64,000 bases of DNA, taken from assembly GCF_007860185.1 (NCBI RefSeq), contig NZ_SJPY01000010.1:1-64000 (forward strand), written 5' to 3'. The DNA is from Novipirellula aureliae. Lineage in GTDB: Bacteria; Planctomycetota; Planctomycetia; Pirellulales; Pirellulaceae. The position numbers were made by a program, and so were the translations under genes. Shown here piece by piece: positions 53,545-63,516 of this stretch (the stretch's first letter is position 1; every line of letters begins with the position of its first letter). The notes beneath the pieces are model-generated. The model worked only from the letters and a program-made list of their open reading frames with translations, was not told where the DNA came from and did not search any database.

Positions 53545-53639
53545 GTTGCAAGATAAATTGCGAAGGAACTCCAGCGAGATAATAATCGTGATGATCGGGA
53601 AATATGCGATCTCTAAGCCGAATGGTGAAGCCGTTCACA

Positions 53640-55856
53640 TGGGCTTGGGAATGTAACGCCGTTGGCGTAGTGAAAAAATACCGCAACGCGGTTACATTCC
53701 GTAGCCCAGGGTCGCGTAAGCGCACCCTGGGTTGCCGATGCCGCGGCAAGCATGAACCCCAACGGGGTTCGACAATTCGTGTGTTGGTGACGGTCGTCAA
53801 ACCCCGTTGGGGTTTTTGATGTTCGTTGGGGACGGCTTTGGAATGTAGCGCCGTTGGCGTAGATGTGTGCGATACCACAACGTTCAATGGTTTTACCGTG
53901 TTCAAAACCGGATGCGGTTGGCGTAATGGTGTGAAAAAAATACCGCAACGCGGTTACATTCCGTAGCCCAGGGTCGCGCAAGCGCACCCTGGGTTGCCGA
54001 TGCCGCGGCAAGCATGAACCCCAACGGGGTTCGACAATTCGTGTGCTGGTGACGGTCGTCAAACCCCGTTGGGGTTTTTCGTGTTCTTTGGGGACGGCGA
54101 CCCAGGGTGCGCCGGGGCGGCGACCCTGGGCTTTGGAATGTAACGCCGTTGGCGTAGATGTGTGCGATACCGCAACGTTCAATGGTTTTACCGTGTTCAA
54201 AACCGGATGCGGTTGGCGTAATGGTGTGAAAAAATACCGCAACGCGGTTACATTCCGTAGCCCAGGGTCGCGTAATCGCACCCTGGGTTGCCGATGCCGC
54301 GGCAAGCATGAACCCCAACGGGGTTCGACAATTCGTGTGCCGGTGACGGTTGTCAAACCCCGTTGGGGTTTTTCGTGTTCGTTGGGGGCGGCGACCCTGG
54401 GCTTTGGAATGTAACGCCGTTGGCGTAGATGTGTGCGATACCACAACGTTCAATGGTTTTACCGTGTTCAAAACCGGATGCCGTTGGCGTAGTGAAAAAA
54501 TACCGCAACGCGGTTACATTCCGTAGCCCAGGGTCGCGTAAGCGCACCCTGGGTTGCCGATGCCGCGGCAAGCATGAACCCCAACGGGGTTCGACAATTC
54601 GTGTGTTGGTGACGGTTGTCAAACCCCGTTGGGGTTTTTGATGTTCGTTGGGGACGGCTTTGGAATGTAGCGCCGTTGGCGTAGATGTGTGCGATACCAC
54701 AACGTTCAATGGTTTTATCATGTTCAAAACCGGATGCGGTTGGCGTAACGGTGTGAAAAAATACCGCAACGCGGTTACATTCCGTAGCCCAGGGTCGCGT
54801 AAACGCACCCTGGGTTGCCGATGCCGCGGCAAGCATGAACCCCAACGGGGTTCGACAATTCGTGTGTTGGTGACGGTTGTCAAACCCCGTTGGGGTTTTT
54901 CGTGTTCTTTGGGGACGGTGACCCAGGGTGCGCCGGGGCGGCGACCCTGGGCTTTGGAATGTAACGCCGTTGGCGTAGATATGTGCGATACCATAACTTT
55001 CAATGGTTTTATCGTGTTCAAAACCGGATGCGGTTGGCGTAACGGTGTGAAAAAATACCGCAACGCGGTTACATTCCGTAGCCCAGGGTCGCGCAAGCGC
55101 ACCCTGGGTTGCCGATGCCGCGGCAAGCATGAACCCCAACGGGGTTCGACAATTCGTGTGCCGGTGACGGTTGTCAAACCCCGTTGGGGTTTTTCGTGTT
55201 CGTTGGGGACGGCGACCCAGGGTGCGCCGGGGCGGCGACCCTGGGCTTTGGAATGTAACGCCGTTGGCGTAGTGAAAAAATACCGCAACGCGGTTACATT
55301 CCGTAGCCCAGGGTCGCGTAAGCGCACCCTGGGTTGCCGATGCCGCGGCAAGCATGAACCCCAACGGGGTTCGACAATTCGTGTGTTGGTGACGGTTGTC
55401 AAACCCCGTTGGGGTTTTTCGTGTTCTTTGGGGACGGTGACCCAGGGTGCGCCGGGGCGGCGACCCTGGGCTTTGGAATGTAACGCCGTTGGCGTAGTGA
55501 AAAAATACCGCAACGCGGTTACATTCCGTAGCCCAGGGTCGCGCAAGCGCACCCTGGGTTGCCGATGCCGCGGCAAGCATGAACCCCAACGGGGTTCGAC
55601 AATTCGTGTGTTGGTGACGGTTGTCAAACCCCGTTGGGTTTTTTCGTGTTCTTTGGGGACGGCGACCCAGGGTGCGCCGGTGCGGCGACCCTGGGCTTTG
55701 GAATGTAACGCCGTTGGCGTAGATGTGTGCGATACCACAACGTTCAATGGTTTTACCGTGTTCAAAACCGGATGCGGTTGGCGTAACGGTGTGAAAAAAT
55801 ACCGCAACGCGGTTGCATTCCGTAGCCCAGGGTCGCGCAATCGCACCCTGGGTCGC
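53640..55856. repeat. modular array of nine palindromic repeat units
   Basis: Nine units, marked by ccgcaacgcggtta at 53681, 53943, 54237, 54503, 54764, 55058, 55283, 55508 and 55802. Spacings are 225 bp (basic), 294 bp (with a 69-bp insert starting atgtgtgcgatacca) or 261-266 bp (insert present, one 33-bp module missing). Each unit contains inverted repeats ggaatgtaacgc/gcggttacattcc, cccagggt/accctggg and aaccccaacggggtt/aaccccgttggggtt. Both strands are open over 370-497 codons because the palindromes lack stops; these frames are not genes. The array fills the gap between convergent genes and ends at the stop of the M50 gene. Confidence 0.92.
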
Positions 55857-58037
55857 CTAGCGTTTTGTAAACGGCAGTCTCGAAAAAAGGGACGCTTTCT
55901 CGACTTCGATACTAGCGGCGGCGGTACTGCGTATCGGCAGCGATCGCGTTTGCGTGCCGATTTTTACTCGCACTTGATAATAGGTCTCACTTGACCGGTT
56001 CGGCGATGCAATCTTTGAATCGATGATCCCTCGGGTGACGAGCTCGTCAGGTAGTTTCTCGATCGGGGAAGATGCAATTTCGATGACCGATCCCTGGACG
56101 GAATGCAGGGGACGATCATGAAACCGTGCGATAACATTTTGTCCAATGGCGATCTTCTCAATTTGGTGCTGCGGAATAAGAACGCTTGCCTCGTAGTGCT
56201 GTGGATCACCGATGATGCAAAGCGTTGTTCCCGTTTCAAGCCAAGCGTTTCGGTTCTTGGCTGCCAACGGCGTGCCGCTCCAAAAACCAATCTCGCGGAC
56301 CGCTGTGGTCGCTTGATTTCGGGTTGGCGCTGCAAACACTTTCCCTGATCGAGGCGAACGGATCGTCAACCGCTGATGTTCAAATTCCAGCAGTTCCTGT
56401 TGCCTCTCATAGCCTTCGATCAATTCCGTCAACACCATTTTGATTGTGGAGTCTTCGGACGACGTATGACTGGCTAAGCGACGACGACTTTCCAATCCAG
56501 CCAGCTCAGCGCGCTTAGCCTCTAGCATCGTCGCGACGGTTAGCCGTTCGTATTCCAGTTCGGGATTCGATAGTTTTGCCAGCACATCGCCAGCTTTCGT
56601 CGTCGCCCCTTCCGAAACCGCAGAGACGACTTGACCTGGAACCGTCACGAACACCTCTTGTGAGTGCAGTGGCATGACAATCAAGTAACCGCTTACGGTT
56701 TGTTTCCTAGGGATTAGCATGAAAGCTCCCATGGCGAACAGAGCGATCATTGTCATGATTACGGGACGCTGGTAGATCGTCCTACGACGACTACGAATCG
56801 CAGTAGGTTTCGCATAGATGCGTGCAAGCCAGCGGAACGCAACCAGAATCACTATTGCTCCGATGCAAACGGCAGCTATTGGTCCAAGATCTTTTGATTC
56901 CGCGGCACGGTAAGCCAGCCAACCGAGGAAAAGATAGATAGAAGCTCGGTACAATGCGGAAGCGATCGAGTAGACAATCAGAAGAAAATCCGAATAGAAC
57001 CAATCGTGGGTCCGATTGGAAAGGGGCGAGTGCCTGCTATCGATGTCACCCCATAGAATTCGGCGAATCCATTTTGTGGTAACGGCGTTTGCTTGGGTGG
57101 ATAGGTTTGGAATACCGATCAGGTCGGAAAGTATGTAGTAGCCATCGTATCGGAGCAGAGGATTGCCGTTGACCAAAATCGTACTGATTGAGCATACGAC
57201 CATCACCGTAACCAAGATATCTCGGAGCATCGAAGCGTCCGTCCAAAGCCAAAGAAACGTCGCCACGGCAGCGAGCAATAATTCAGCCGCCATCCCAGCG
57301 GCTGAAACGGTTATCCGTTGCCAACGCTTTTTCAACAGCCAGGCGTCGGAAACATCGCAATACAAGACGGGAAAGCCAAATAACAACAGGATACCGATCT
57401 GCCGACAATCAGCACCAAAGTATCGGCACGCAATGGCATGAGCCAATTCATGCGTCAGTTTTGTAAACGACAAAACCAATAACAATCCAACGGTCGTACC
57501 GACCAACGGCTGTGACGAGACCAGCGTAACGTGATCGTGGATCGCCGAGCGTTGAAAGAAGGCGAGCAAAGCCGCAGAGAGTAGAAGCAAAGCCGCGAGC
57601 GTCAAGAAAACAGGCTCAGCCCCTCTTTTGATAAAAGAAGCAAAGAAAGCGAAAAGCCGATCAAGCGTCTCACCGACGGGGACCCCGGGTAGCCGAACCG
57701 CCATCGGATTTTGCCACCATCGCGGTCGATTGCGAAGTCGTTGGTCGCTACCGGTAGGCCTATTTGATGACTGGACCAACATTCCGGCTCGATTGGCGTC
57801 CGCCAAAAAGTGGACGACATGCGGAGCGGACACGACGTCTGGCGCAAAGACTTGGTTACAATGATCCACAATTTGGTCAATGGATCGAGTTCCGTCAGCT
57901 AGAGCAAGAATCGTTCGGTCGCGTTGGTTTAAGTAAAAGTAGTCGCACGAAAGTGGATCGCGGAGCACCCACAAGCATTGGTTCCGGGTCTCGATATTTT
58001 TCCAAGTCAAATCGCTGCGCAACTTCAATGGTTTCAT
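55857..58037 (-). CDS. PqqD-like / M50 peptidase / HlyD fusion protein
   Basis: 726-residue membrane protein. Residues 1-75 look like a PqqD/RiPP-recognition winged helix (D-Y-F-Y-L-N-Q-R-D-R-T-I-L-A-L-A-D-G). About 12 hydrophobic segments follow, with the zinc motif H-E-L-A-H-A near residue 200 and G-N-P-L-L-R-Y-D-G-Y-Y near 300, the M50 ligands. The C-terminal part (about 440-726) is HlyD-like with two lipoyl halves around a coiled coil. Last gene of the four-gene operon; it overlaps the upstream stop by ATGA. It resembles proteins of peptide export and maturation systems. Confidence 0.88.
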   Translation of the reverse strand: MKPLKLRSDLTWKNIETRNQCLWVLRDPLSCDYFYLNQRDRTILALADGTRSIDQIVDHCNQVFAPDVVSAPHVVHFLADANRAGMLVQSSNRPTGSDQRLRNRPRWWQNPMAVRLPGVPVGETLDRLFAFFASFIKRGAEPVFLTLAALLLLSAALLAFFQRSAIHDHVTLVSSQPLVGTTVGLLLVLSFTKLTHELAHAIACRYFGADCRQIGILLLFGFPVLYCDVSDAWLLKKRWQRITVSAAGMAAELLLAAVATFLWLWTDASMLRDILVTVMVVCSISTILVNGNPLLRYDGYYILSDLIGIPNLSTQANAVTTKWIRRILWGDIDSRHSPLSNRTHDWFYSDFLLIVYSIASALYRASIYLFLGWLAYRAAESKDLGPIAAVCIGAIVILVAFRWLARIYAKPTAIRSRRRTIYQRPVIMTMIALFAMGAFMLIPRKQTVSGYLIVMPLHSQEVFVTVPGQVVSAVSEGATTKAGDVLAKLSNPELEYERLTVATMLEAKRAELAGLESRRRLASHTSSEDSTIKMVLTELIEGYERQQELLEFEHQRLTIRSPRSGKVFAAPTRNQATTAVREIGFWSGTPLAAKNRNAWLETGTTLCIIGDPQHYEASVLIPQHQIEKIAIGQNVIARFHDRPLHSVQGSVIEIASSPIEKLPDELVTRGIIDSKIASPNRSSETYYQVRVKIGTQTRSLPIRSTAAASIEVEKASLFSRLPFTKR

Positions 58038-59128
58038 TGATCGCCCGCGAGAATCATTTGCATTTCCATTCGCATTCCGGGTAGGACATCATGCTTCGGG
58101 TTCGCGAACTCGACCCAAAAGCGAACCTGATGATTGACCGGATCAATTTCGGGACTGACGAATACCTTCAATCCATCGCGTTGAATTTCTCGCTCCGATT
58201 CGCCGACAAGTCTGAGTCTTGTCTTCGCGTTGCTTAGCAGTGCATCACGAAAGTCAGCATCGACGTATCCTTCCGCTCGAAGTTCGCTGAGTCGGATGAG
58301 TCTCATCAGTGGTTCACCCGCTCGCACCCATTCTCCTTTTTGCCGCAGAAGTTCAACGACGGTCGCGTCAAAGGGGGCAACCACTTGGTATTGATCGACC
58401 GTCAAGCGGGCAAGATCACTTTGAAATGCGGCAAGTTCGGCCTCGAGCGACTGTACCTCTTTGTCGTGTTTGGCACGCTCGATTCCGATGCGTGCTTCTT
58501 CGACTGCAATTTTCTGTGCCGAAGCGGAAATGGTTTCGGCTTGCGCTGACAACTCGTCAACCTTTGATTGAAAAACCGCTTGTTGAGTTTCAAGTTTTGA
58601 GCGTTCGAACGCTAAACGCAGTGCATCTATCTCGCTTTGCGAGACACTGTCGACGTAGCGTTTGCGGGCATCGACGGCTCGATTGAGTTCGTTTTCGGCG
58701 GCAGCTTCCGACTTTTCAGACGCCAGCACTTGCAGCTGATTGTTTGCTTGGATCGATGCGATCTGCACATCAATTTCGCCTTGCTTAGCGTGATGCTCCT
58801 GACGAGCGAGTTTTTTTTTCGCTAGCGAACTCTCGGTTGCATCCATTTGTTTTCGTTCGGCGATCGCCGAGTTCACCGATGCAATTTGTTGTTCTAGCCG
58901 AGCATGTCGATCATCGAGTTGAGCCAAAATGGTTCCTGCCGCGACCGATGCTCCTTCATGAACTCTTATGTCGAGAATCGCTCCCGTCTGCATCGCAGGG
59001 ACGTCTGCTTGGTCGATCGCTCGGACGATTAAGTCCTCAATAACGATCACAGCATCGTCAGCACATACCGATTTTGTCAGCGACATGATGGAGATCAGAA
59101 CGAAGCAGGAATGCGTAAATCGTATCAT
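58034..59128 (-). CDS. HlyD-type periplasmic adaptor
   Basis: 364-residue protein from ATG 59128, nine bases after the upstream stop (an ATG at 59158 would overlap it). Signal peptide about residues 1-23. Lipoyl halves lie at V-H-E-G-A-S-V-A-A-G-T and near V-V-A-P-F-D-A-T-V, with a long coiled coil between (about residues 80-225). It is a periplasmic adaptor of the export system encoded by this operon. Confidence 0.88.
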   Translation of the reverse strand: MIRFTHSCFVLISIMSLTKSVCADDAVIVIEDLIVRAIDQADVPAMQTGAILDIRVHEGASVAAGTILAQLDDRHARLEQQIASVNSAIAERKQMDATESSLAKKKLARQEHHAKQGEIDVQIASIQANNQLQVLASEKSEAAAENELNRAVDARKRYVDSVSQSEIDALRLAFERSKLETQQAVFQSKVDELSAQAETISASAQKIAVEEARIGIERAKHDKEVQSLEAELAAFQSDLARLTVDQYQVVAPFDATVVELLRQKGEWVRAGEPLMRLIRLSELRAEGYVDADFRDALLSNAKTRLRLVGESEREIQRDGLKVFVSPEIDPVNHQVRFWVEFANPKHDVLPGMRMEMQMILAGDQ

Positions 59129-59136
59129 TCTATTGA

Positions 59137-60669
59137 TTAAACCTTTGTGCGAAACCATTCGATCAGACCTCGAAACCAGACGAATCCGATTGAGCGAGTT
59201 CCGGCGAGGATTTTGACATCGGCGGTTGCTCCACTGCGGACACTCGATTGATGGCTAAACGCATCCATTGGTAGATCCGCTCGTGCCCTAACCACCCATT
59301 TCCCTGATTCATTTTGCTGTACGGTATCATCGATTTGGTCCAAGATTGCGTCAAAGTTCTTGCCGGGCTGCGATCGCAGTGCGAAATTGACTTTGAAGGG
59401 AGTTTCCGGCATCATCGGTGTCATGTAGCCACTATGACGATCATCCAATTCGATTTGCAAAACCCAGCCGCCCTCTTCGTTAACCACATCCGCTAAGAAT
59501 TGTCCGCGTGCCACTGGACGGCTCGACAAGTTTTGCTCCATGTTCCAATGATCGATCTGCCCACGGATCGGACTCCTCACGGTGAGTTCCTGTTGTTGAC
59601 GATTCAAGAATTCGGCTTGCTGGGCCAATCCTTCGAGTCGAGCTTTTAGCACCTGTTCGGTAGAGGACGCGGAGGAGTCGAGTCGATCCGAGCTACTGCC
59701 ACGCGATCGGACGAGCGAATCAAGGTTGGCACGAACGGCGGCAATCTCATTTTCTATTTGTTGTGTTTTCAAATCCAAGTCACGACTGCGGATAATCGCG
59801 ATCGTGTCGCCTTGATCAACAGAGGACCCGTTACCGACAGGCAATTCCAACACTGTCCCGTCAGCTGGAGCGAAGATCGAACGTCGAATCGAGGGGACGA
59901 GTTGCCCCTCCGCCGGCACCCAAAACTCGATGGGAACCAATAGGAGCAGAGCGAAGAGCATAACCAGCGTTGCCGCTGCAAACGCAATCCGCTTCCTAAA
60001 GCTTGCACGACGAATCCGGTCGAAGAACGGTTCCGTCCAAGCCACTTTTCGGTTGACAGCGTTGACGAGTGACGCCTCAACCAGTGACTGAATCTCATTG
60101 ATTTCCGAACAGACGCCAACTCGATCCGCTTTGGCCTGATCCGCTTTGGCCTGATCCATTTTGGCCTGATCTATTTTGGCCTGATCTATTTTGGCCTGAT
60201 CTATTTTGGCCTGATCCCTGGCATCGAAACGCTCCAACAAGATCACGATTGAATGTGGCAGGCTTGCATTCGAATCCTGTTCAATGGATTCGGCCGGGTC
60301 AAAGCGTATGATCGCAACCTGGCGTGATCCCGATTCGATCAAAAAGCGATGAAAGGATTCGGAAATCGGGGCGGGAATTGGTTCCCCCGAGCCGACTGTA
60401 TAGCAAAACGGTGTGTCGCTCGTCAGAGTTTCAACGTCGACGGCGTTCGTGACAAATGCTTGCATCGAACGGGAGAGTCGGGTTCTTCGGTCGATCGATT
60501 TCCCGTTGCTGGTGGCCGCCAGATAAAACCATTTTCCATTCTTTTCCAAAAGGCAAACGCGGTCAACGTTTGCATATTCGGCAAGAGTTTGACAGATCGA
60601 TTGAAAGGATTCCGATTTCGAGCTGCCACGATTCAGCTTGATGACAAGTTGGTCTCGGACGCATGCCAT
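59137..60669 (-). CDS. GAF-HlyD fusion protein
   Basis: 510-residue protein from ATG 60669. The N-terminal GAF-like domain (about residues 10-165) is followed by a linker of DQAKI/DQAKA pentapeptides encoded by a 15-bp repeat (60123-60215). One membrane helix (about residues 230-250) leads to a HlyD part with P-A-D-G-T-V-L-E-L and S-P-I-R-G-Q-I-D-H lipoyl halves. A cytoplasmic sensor joined to a periplasmic adaptor suggests signal-controlled export. It starts three bases after the propeller gene stop. Confidence 0.87.
   Translation of the reverse strand: MACVRDQLVIKLNRGSSKSESFQSICQTLAEYANVDRVCLLEKNGKWFYLAATSNGKSIDRRTRLSRSMQAFVTNAVDVETLTSDTPFCYTVGSGEPIPAPISESFHRFLIESGSRQVAIIRFDPAESIEQDSNASLPHSIVILLERFDARDQAKIDQAKIDQAKIDQAKMDQAKADQAKADRVGVCSEINEIQSLVEASLVNAVNRKVAWTEPFFDRIRRASFRKRIAFAAATLVMLFALLLLVPIEFWVPAEGQLVPSIRRSIFAPADGTVLELPVGNGSSVDQGDTIAIIRSRDLDLKTQQIENEIAAVRANLDSLVRSRGSSSDRLDSSASSTEQVLKARLEGLAQQAEFLNRQQQELTVRSPIRGQIDHWNMEQNLSSRPVARGQFLADVVNEEGGWVLQIELDDRHSGYMTPMMPETPFKVNFALRSQPGKNFDAILDQIDDTVQQNESGKWVVRARADLPMDAFSHQSSVRSGATADVKILAGTRSIGFVWFRGLIEWFRTKV
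60123..60215 (-). repeat. 15-bp in-frame tandem repeat
   Basis: About six copies of ttttggcctgatc(t/c)(a/g) in the GAF-HlyD gene encode D-Q-A-K-I/A/M units forming a helical spacer. Copy number could vary and change the linker length without a frameshift. Confidence 0.85.
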
Positions 60670-60672
60670 TGA

Positions 60673-62298
60673 CTAGTTTCCAAACGGGTCGGCACCGAAG
60701 GGATCGGCACCACCGCCACCGAAGGGATCAGCACCGCCGCCACCGAATGGATCGGCCGCAGCCCCGCCATCGTCGGGATTGCCGAATGGGTCGGCTCCGC
60801 CACCGCCGAACGGGTCCGCTGGCGTACCAAAACCGGGAGCGTCCAAGCCGGGCGTATTCTGTTCTGGCTTCTTCTCGTCCTCCTTTTGCGCTTCTTCTTG
60901 TTCTTCGGATTTTGTTTGGTAAGCCTCTTGGAATGTGGGCATGACAGCACCTTCGGCGTGCAAACATTGGACATAGCCACTCCTACCGATCAAGTACAAC
61001 CGGTTGGTCATCGTGTTTATCAAAATGCGACTGGGTTGCAACCCGGCCATGGTGGCGATTCGCTGGCCCGTTTCAAGATCGATAACAACCAAAGATCCGG
61101 TTAACGAAGATGCAAACACTTTGCCATTGATCATGCCGATCAATTTATCGACACTGGTTGCCGGATGTTCCCATTTGGAATCTCCCGTTTCCATATCGAG
61201 GGACAAAAGGTTCCCAAACGCAGAGTGAATCAAAACTTGTTTGCCCGCGATGATTGGTGTCTCGTAGAATGGTTCTCCGTAGGGTTTGCTCCACATGACC
61301 TCGCCGCTACGAGTGCCGCGTACCCCATAGATTTGGCCAGCTTCCGATCCGAAATAGAATCGATCACCGCTTGCGGCCGCGACTCGTCCGCTTACGATGC
61401 CATCGGTTTTTAGGCGAAATAGAAGGGATGGGTTTCCCGACGCTTCCATACAATAGAAATACTCGCGATCGGTCGTCCATGCTAACTTGTTGGATTGAGG
61501 AGCCCGTGTAGGGATGGCCAAAGCTTGGCCAATGACGGTTTCGCGGAATGGAACTCGATCGGGTTCCGACAACGAATAAGCTTCGATCCCATTTTGGATC
61601 GTGGCAAAGATCGAATAATCTCCCACTTGAAGAGCGCCGTAAATCGGCATATTGGCGACGGGAACCGATGCGATCGTTTCGCCATTGGCGGCGTCCAATT
61701 CGATGACGTTGCCACCATTGATGACCGTTGCATACTTGTCTCCCACGCCCATTCCGAGGTACTTGTAACGGCGTTCGCCAACGCGAACCATCCAAACGAC
61801 TTCGCCCGTTTCTGCGTCTCGAGATTCAACCGTTCCATCGTCGGCAAGCGTATAAAGCCGAATGATGGGAACTTGGCTTGAAGCGATCTTCGCTTCGATA
61901 CCACGTCGTTTGAATCGCCGAACCTCGTTTCTTGCCAGTCGCTCGGCTTCCTCTTTACCAATCTCGTTTCCGCTTGAATCCACGCGGTCGGTCGGAATTC
62001 GCAACAAGACGTTTTCTTCATCGTCGGCACGAACGACTTCAATGTACTCGCGGACCAAGTTATTGTGAACGTACAGCTTTTGATCCACGATCGATGACGC
62101 GCCGGCAGGCAAAGTGATTTGTCGCTGCCAAGCTTCGACCAATCCTAGTCGCGACGCTTGGTGGACCGTCAAGAAGTCGATCGCTCCGACCGTATTCAAA
62201 GAAAAAACGGAGCAAAAAACTGCCATCCCTAGAAGGAGCGACAAACGATAGGATGAAAACGCAAGGTGACGATCGGGAAATGGTCGCACAACAAACAC
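60673..62298 (-). CDS. exported PQQ-type propeller protein with ADPFGGGG tail
   Basis: 541-residue protein; GTG 62298 is the first start, and GTG 62289 is possible. A signal peptide is followed by a propeller of PQQ-like blades (D-A-E-T-G-E-V-V-W, L-D-M-E-T-G-D-S-K-W-E), then a Glu/Lys-rich linker and a tail of repeated A-D-P-F-G-G-G-G. First gene of the operon with the GAF-HlyD, HlyD and M50 proteins. It may be a scaffold or quality-control factor of the export apparatus. Confidence 0.86.
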   Translation of the reverse strand: MFVVRPFPDRHLAFSSYRLSLLLGMAVFCSVFSLNTVGAIDFLTVHQASRLGLVEAWQRQITLPAGASSIVDQKLYVHNNLVREYIEVVRADDEENVLLRIPTDRVDSSGNEIGKEEAERLARNEVRRFKRRGIEAKIASSQVPIIRLYTLADDGTVESRDAETGEVVWMVRVGERRYKYLGMGVGDKYATVINGGNVIELDAANGETIASVPVANMPIYGALQVGDYSIFATIQNGIEAYSLSEPDRVPFRETVIGQALAIPTRAPQSNKLAWTTDREYFYCMEASGNPSLLFRLKTDGIVSGRVAAASGDRFYFGSEAGQIYGVRGTRSGEVMWSKPYGEPFYETPIIAGKQVLIHSAFGNLLSLDMETGDSKWEHPATSVDKLIGMINGKVFASSLTGSLVVIDLETGQRIATMAGLQPSRILINTMTNRLYLIGRSGYVQCLHAEGAVMPTFQEAYQTKSEEQEEAQKEDEKKPEQNTPGLDAPGFGTPADPFGGGGADPFGNPDDGGAAADPFGGGGADPFGGGGADPFGADPFGN

Positions 62299-62632
62299 CC
62301 AAAGATGAAAAAACGAGAAAAGGGGAACATTGGAGCCGGAAAACGCTCGACGGCTATTCTAATCAACAATCGGAGCAAACGCGAATCCCGAAAAACAGCT
62401 TCTTTGAAAACTCAATTGGATGATTCCGGTTGCAACGGTAACACGCGGTTTTTGATCGTTTCGAGTGCCCTGTAAGAGCTCATTTGGGGTATTGGACGAT
62501 GAACTTGTGCTTCCACCACATCAAAACGTGGGGGTAGGCATCCTGCCTGCCAATCCGTAATTGTCGCAAATCGCAGGCTGGAAACCTAATGCCACGAATA
62601 GAACGAACCCCAACTTAAATGTGTTTGAAGCA
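62299..62632. other. intergenic region upstream of the export operon
   Basis: 334 bp between the propeller gene (minus) and the HisA-like gene end. It should carry the operon promoter, but no clear boxes were found. A tagcccggatg sequence at 62634, inside the 3' end of the HisA-like gene, is only a partial match to the MITE ends. Confidence 0.5.
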
Positions 62633-63415
62633 CTAGCCCGGATGCGGCGGGAGTAACGCGGTTGCGACGAGGAATCGGTCGCATCCGCAACATCGCAGCG
62701 TTTCGACATCCTCGGTATTGCGAATCCCGCCGCCAGCGGTGATGCAAAAATCGGGAAAAGCTTCCGAAATACGCCTGCAAATCTCACCCAGTGTCGGTCC
62801 GCCCGACGTGCCCACGCGATAGGTGTCGATGATCACGATTTGCCGGATGCCGATTCGCTGGGCCGCCGCGAGCCAATCGCTCTCTCGGGTGTCCGTGTCA
62901 ACGGTTCTAAACCGCTCCGCATGATAGTCGAGACCCAGTGCGACTCGCTCTGGCCCGATGCGTTCGGCGAGTACTTCGAACGCCCGCAAATCTCGGACGC
63001 TCTCGCTGGCCAGAACGATCGTGCTCTTTGAGAACCGGTTGGCCAGTTGGATCGCATCACAAACTCGCGACACATCAAGTTGGTCCATCAAATCGATCCC
63101 CCTCAAGCCAGGATCCATTAGAATACTCTCCAAGTCTTCGAAAGGCGAAAGTGCTTCTTCCATCGCTTGAAACTGGACCGGTTTGCCGCCGAGCGAATCG
63201 AGATCGGCAATGTAAATCGAACGCAGGCCTAGTTGATGATAGTGTTCGACAAGGCGTTGGGGGGTACCTATTTCACGATCACCATCACGACTCGGCCAGC
63301 GGAGTGGTTGATAGTTAGCCCGGTCTCCTTTGATCGCATGGACACATTGGCTCGCCTTCAGATCCACGACGCCGGTCAAACGGGGCAGAGTCGACTCGGA
63401 AAAGGGGTTCATCAT
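62633..63415 (-). CDS. HisA/HisF-like TIM-barrel protein
   Basis: 260-residue protein from ATG 63415 (or 63412). Similar to HisA (ProFAR isomerase), with V-V-D-L-K-A-S-Q-C-V-H-A at the start, Y-I-A-D-L-D-S-L near residue 60 and A-G-G-G-I-R-N near 225. Planctomycetes and methylotrophs carry such a HisA-related protein among tetrahydromethanopterin C1-transfer genes, which is more likely than true histidine synthesis. The second HisA catalytic Asp lies in L-D-Y-H-A. Assignment to the C1 pathway is inference, as no other C1 gene is in the window. Confidence 0.8.
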   Translation of the reverse strand: MMNPFSESTLPRLTGVVDLKASQCVHAIKGDRANYQPLRWPSRDGDREIGTPQRLVEHYHQLGLRSIYIADLDSLGGKPVQFQAMEEALSPFEDLESILMDPGLRGIDLMDQLDVSRVCDAIQLANRFSKSTIVLASESVRDLRAFEVLAERIGPERVALGLDYHAERFRTVDTDTRESDWLAAAQRIGIRQIVIIDTYRVGTSGGPTLGEICRRISEAFPDFCITAGGGIRNTEDVETLRCCGCDRFLVATALLPPHPG

Positions 63416-63516
63416 GACGGCATCACGGGTAGCGAAATTCTTCAATCGTTTCGTTGACCTAAGATGCGAAGCGAAACTCTTGGCGAGTTTCGCGACGATG
63501 GGAGATGGCAAAGAAA

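Noticed and set aside
53640-55856. Repeat array considered as CRISPR
   Set aside because: Units of 225-294 bp with almost no unique spacers do not fit CRISPR.
54353-55994. Very long open frames on both strands (497, 448 and 373 codons) in the repeat array
   Set aside because: They follow the repeat units exactly, occur on both strands at once and have no family match. They result from palindromes without stop codons.
62633-63415. Calling the TIM-barrel protein HisA of histidine synthesis
   Set aside because: No other his gene is nearby, and planctomycetes have a HisA-related C1-pathway protein of this kind.
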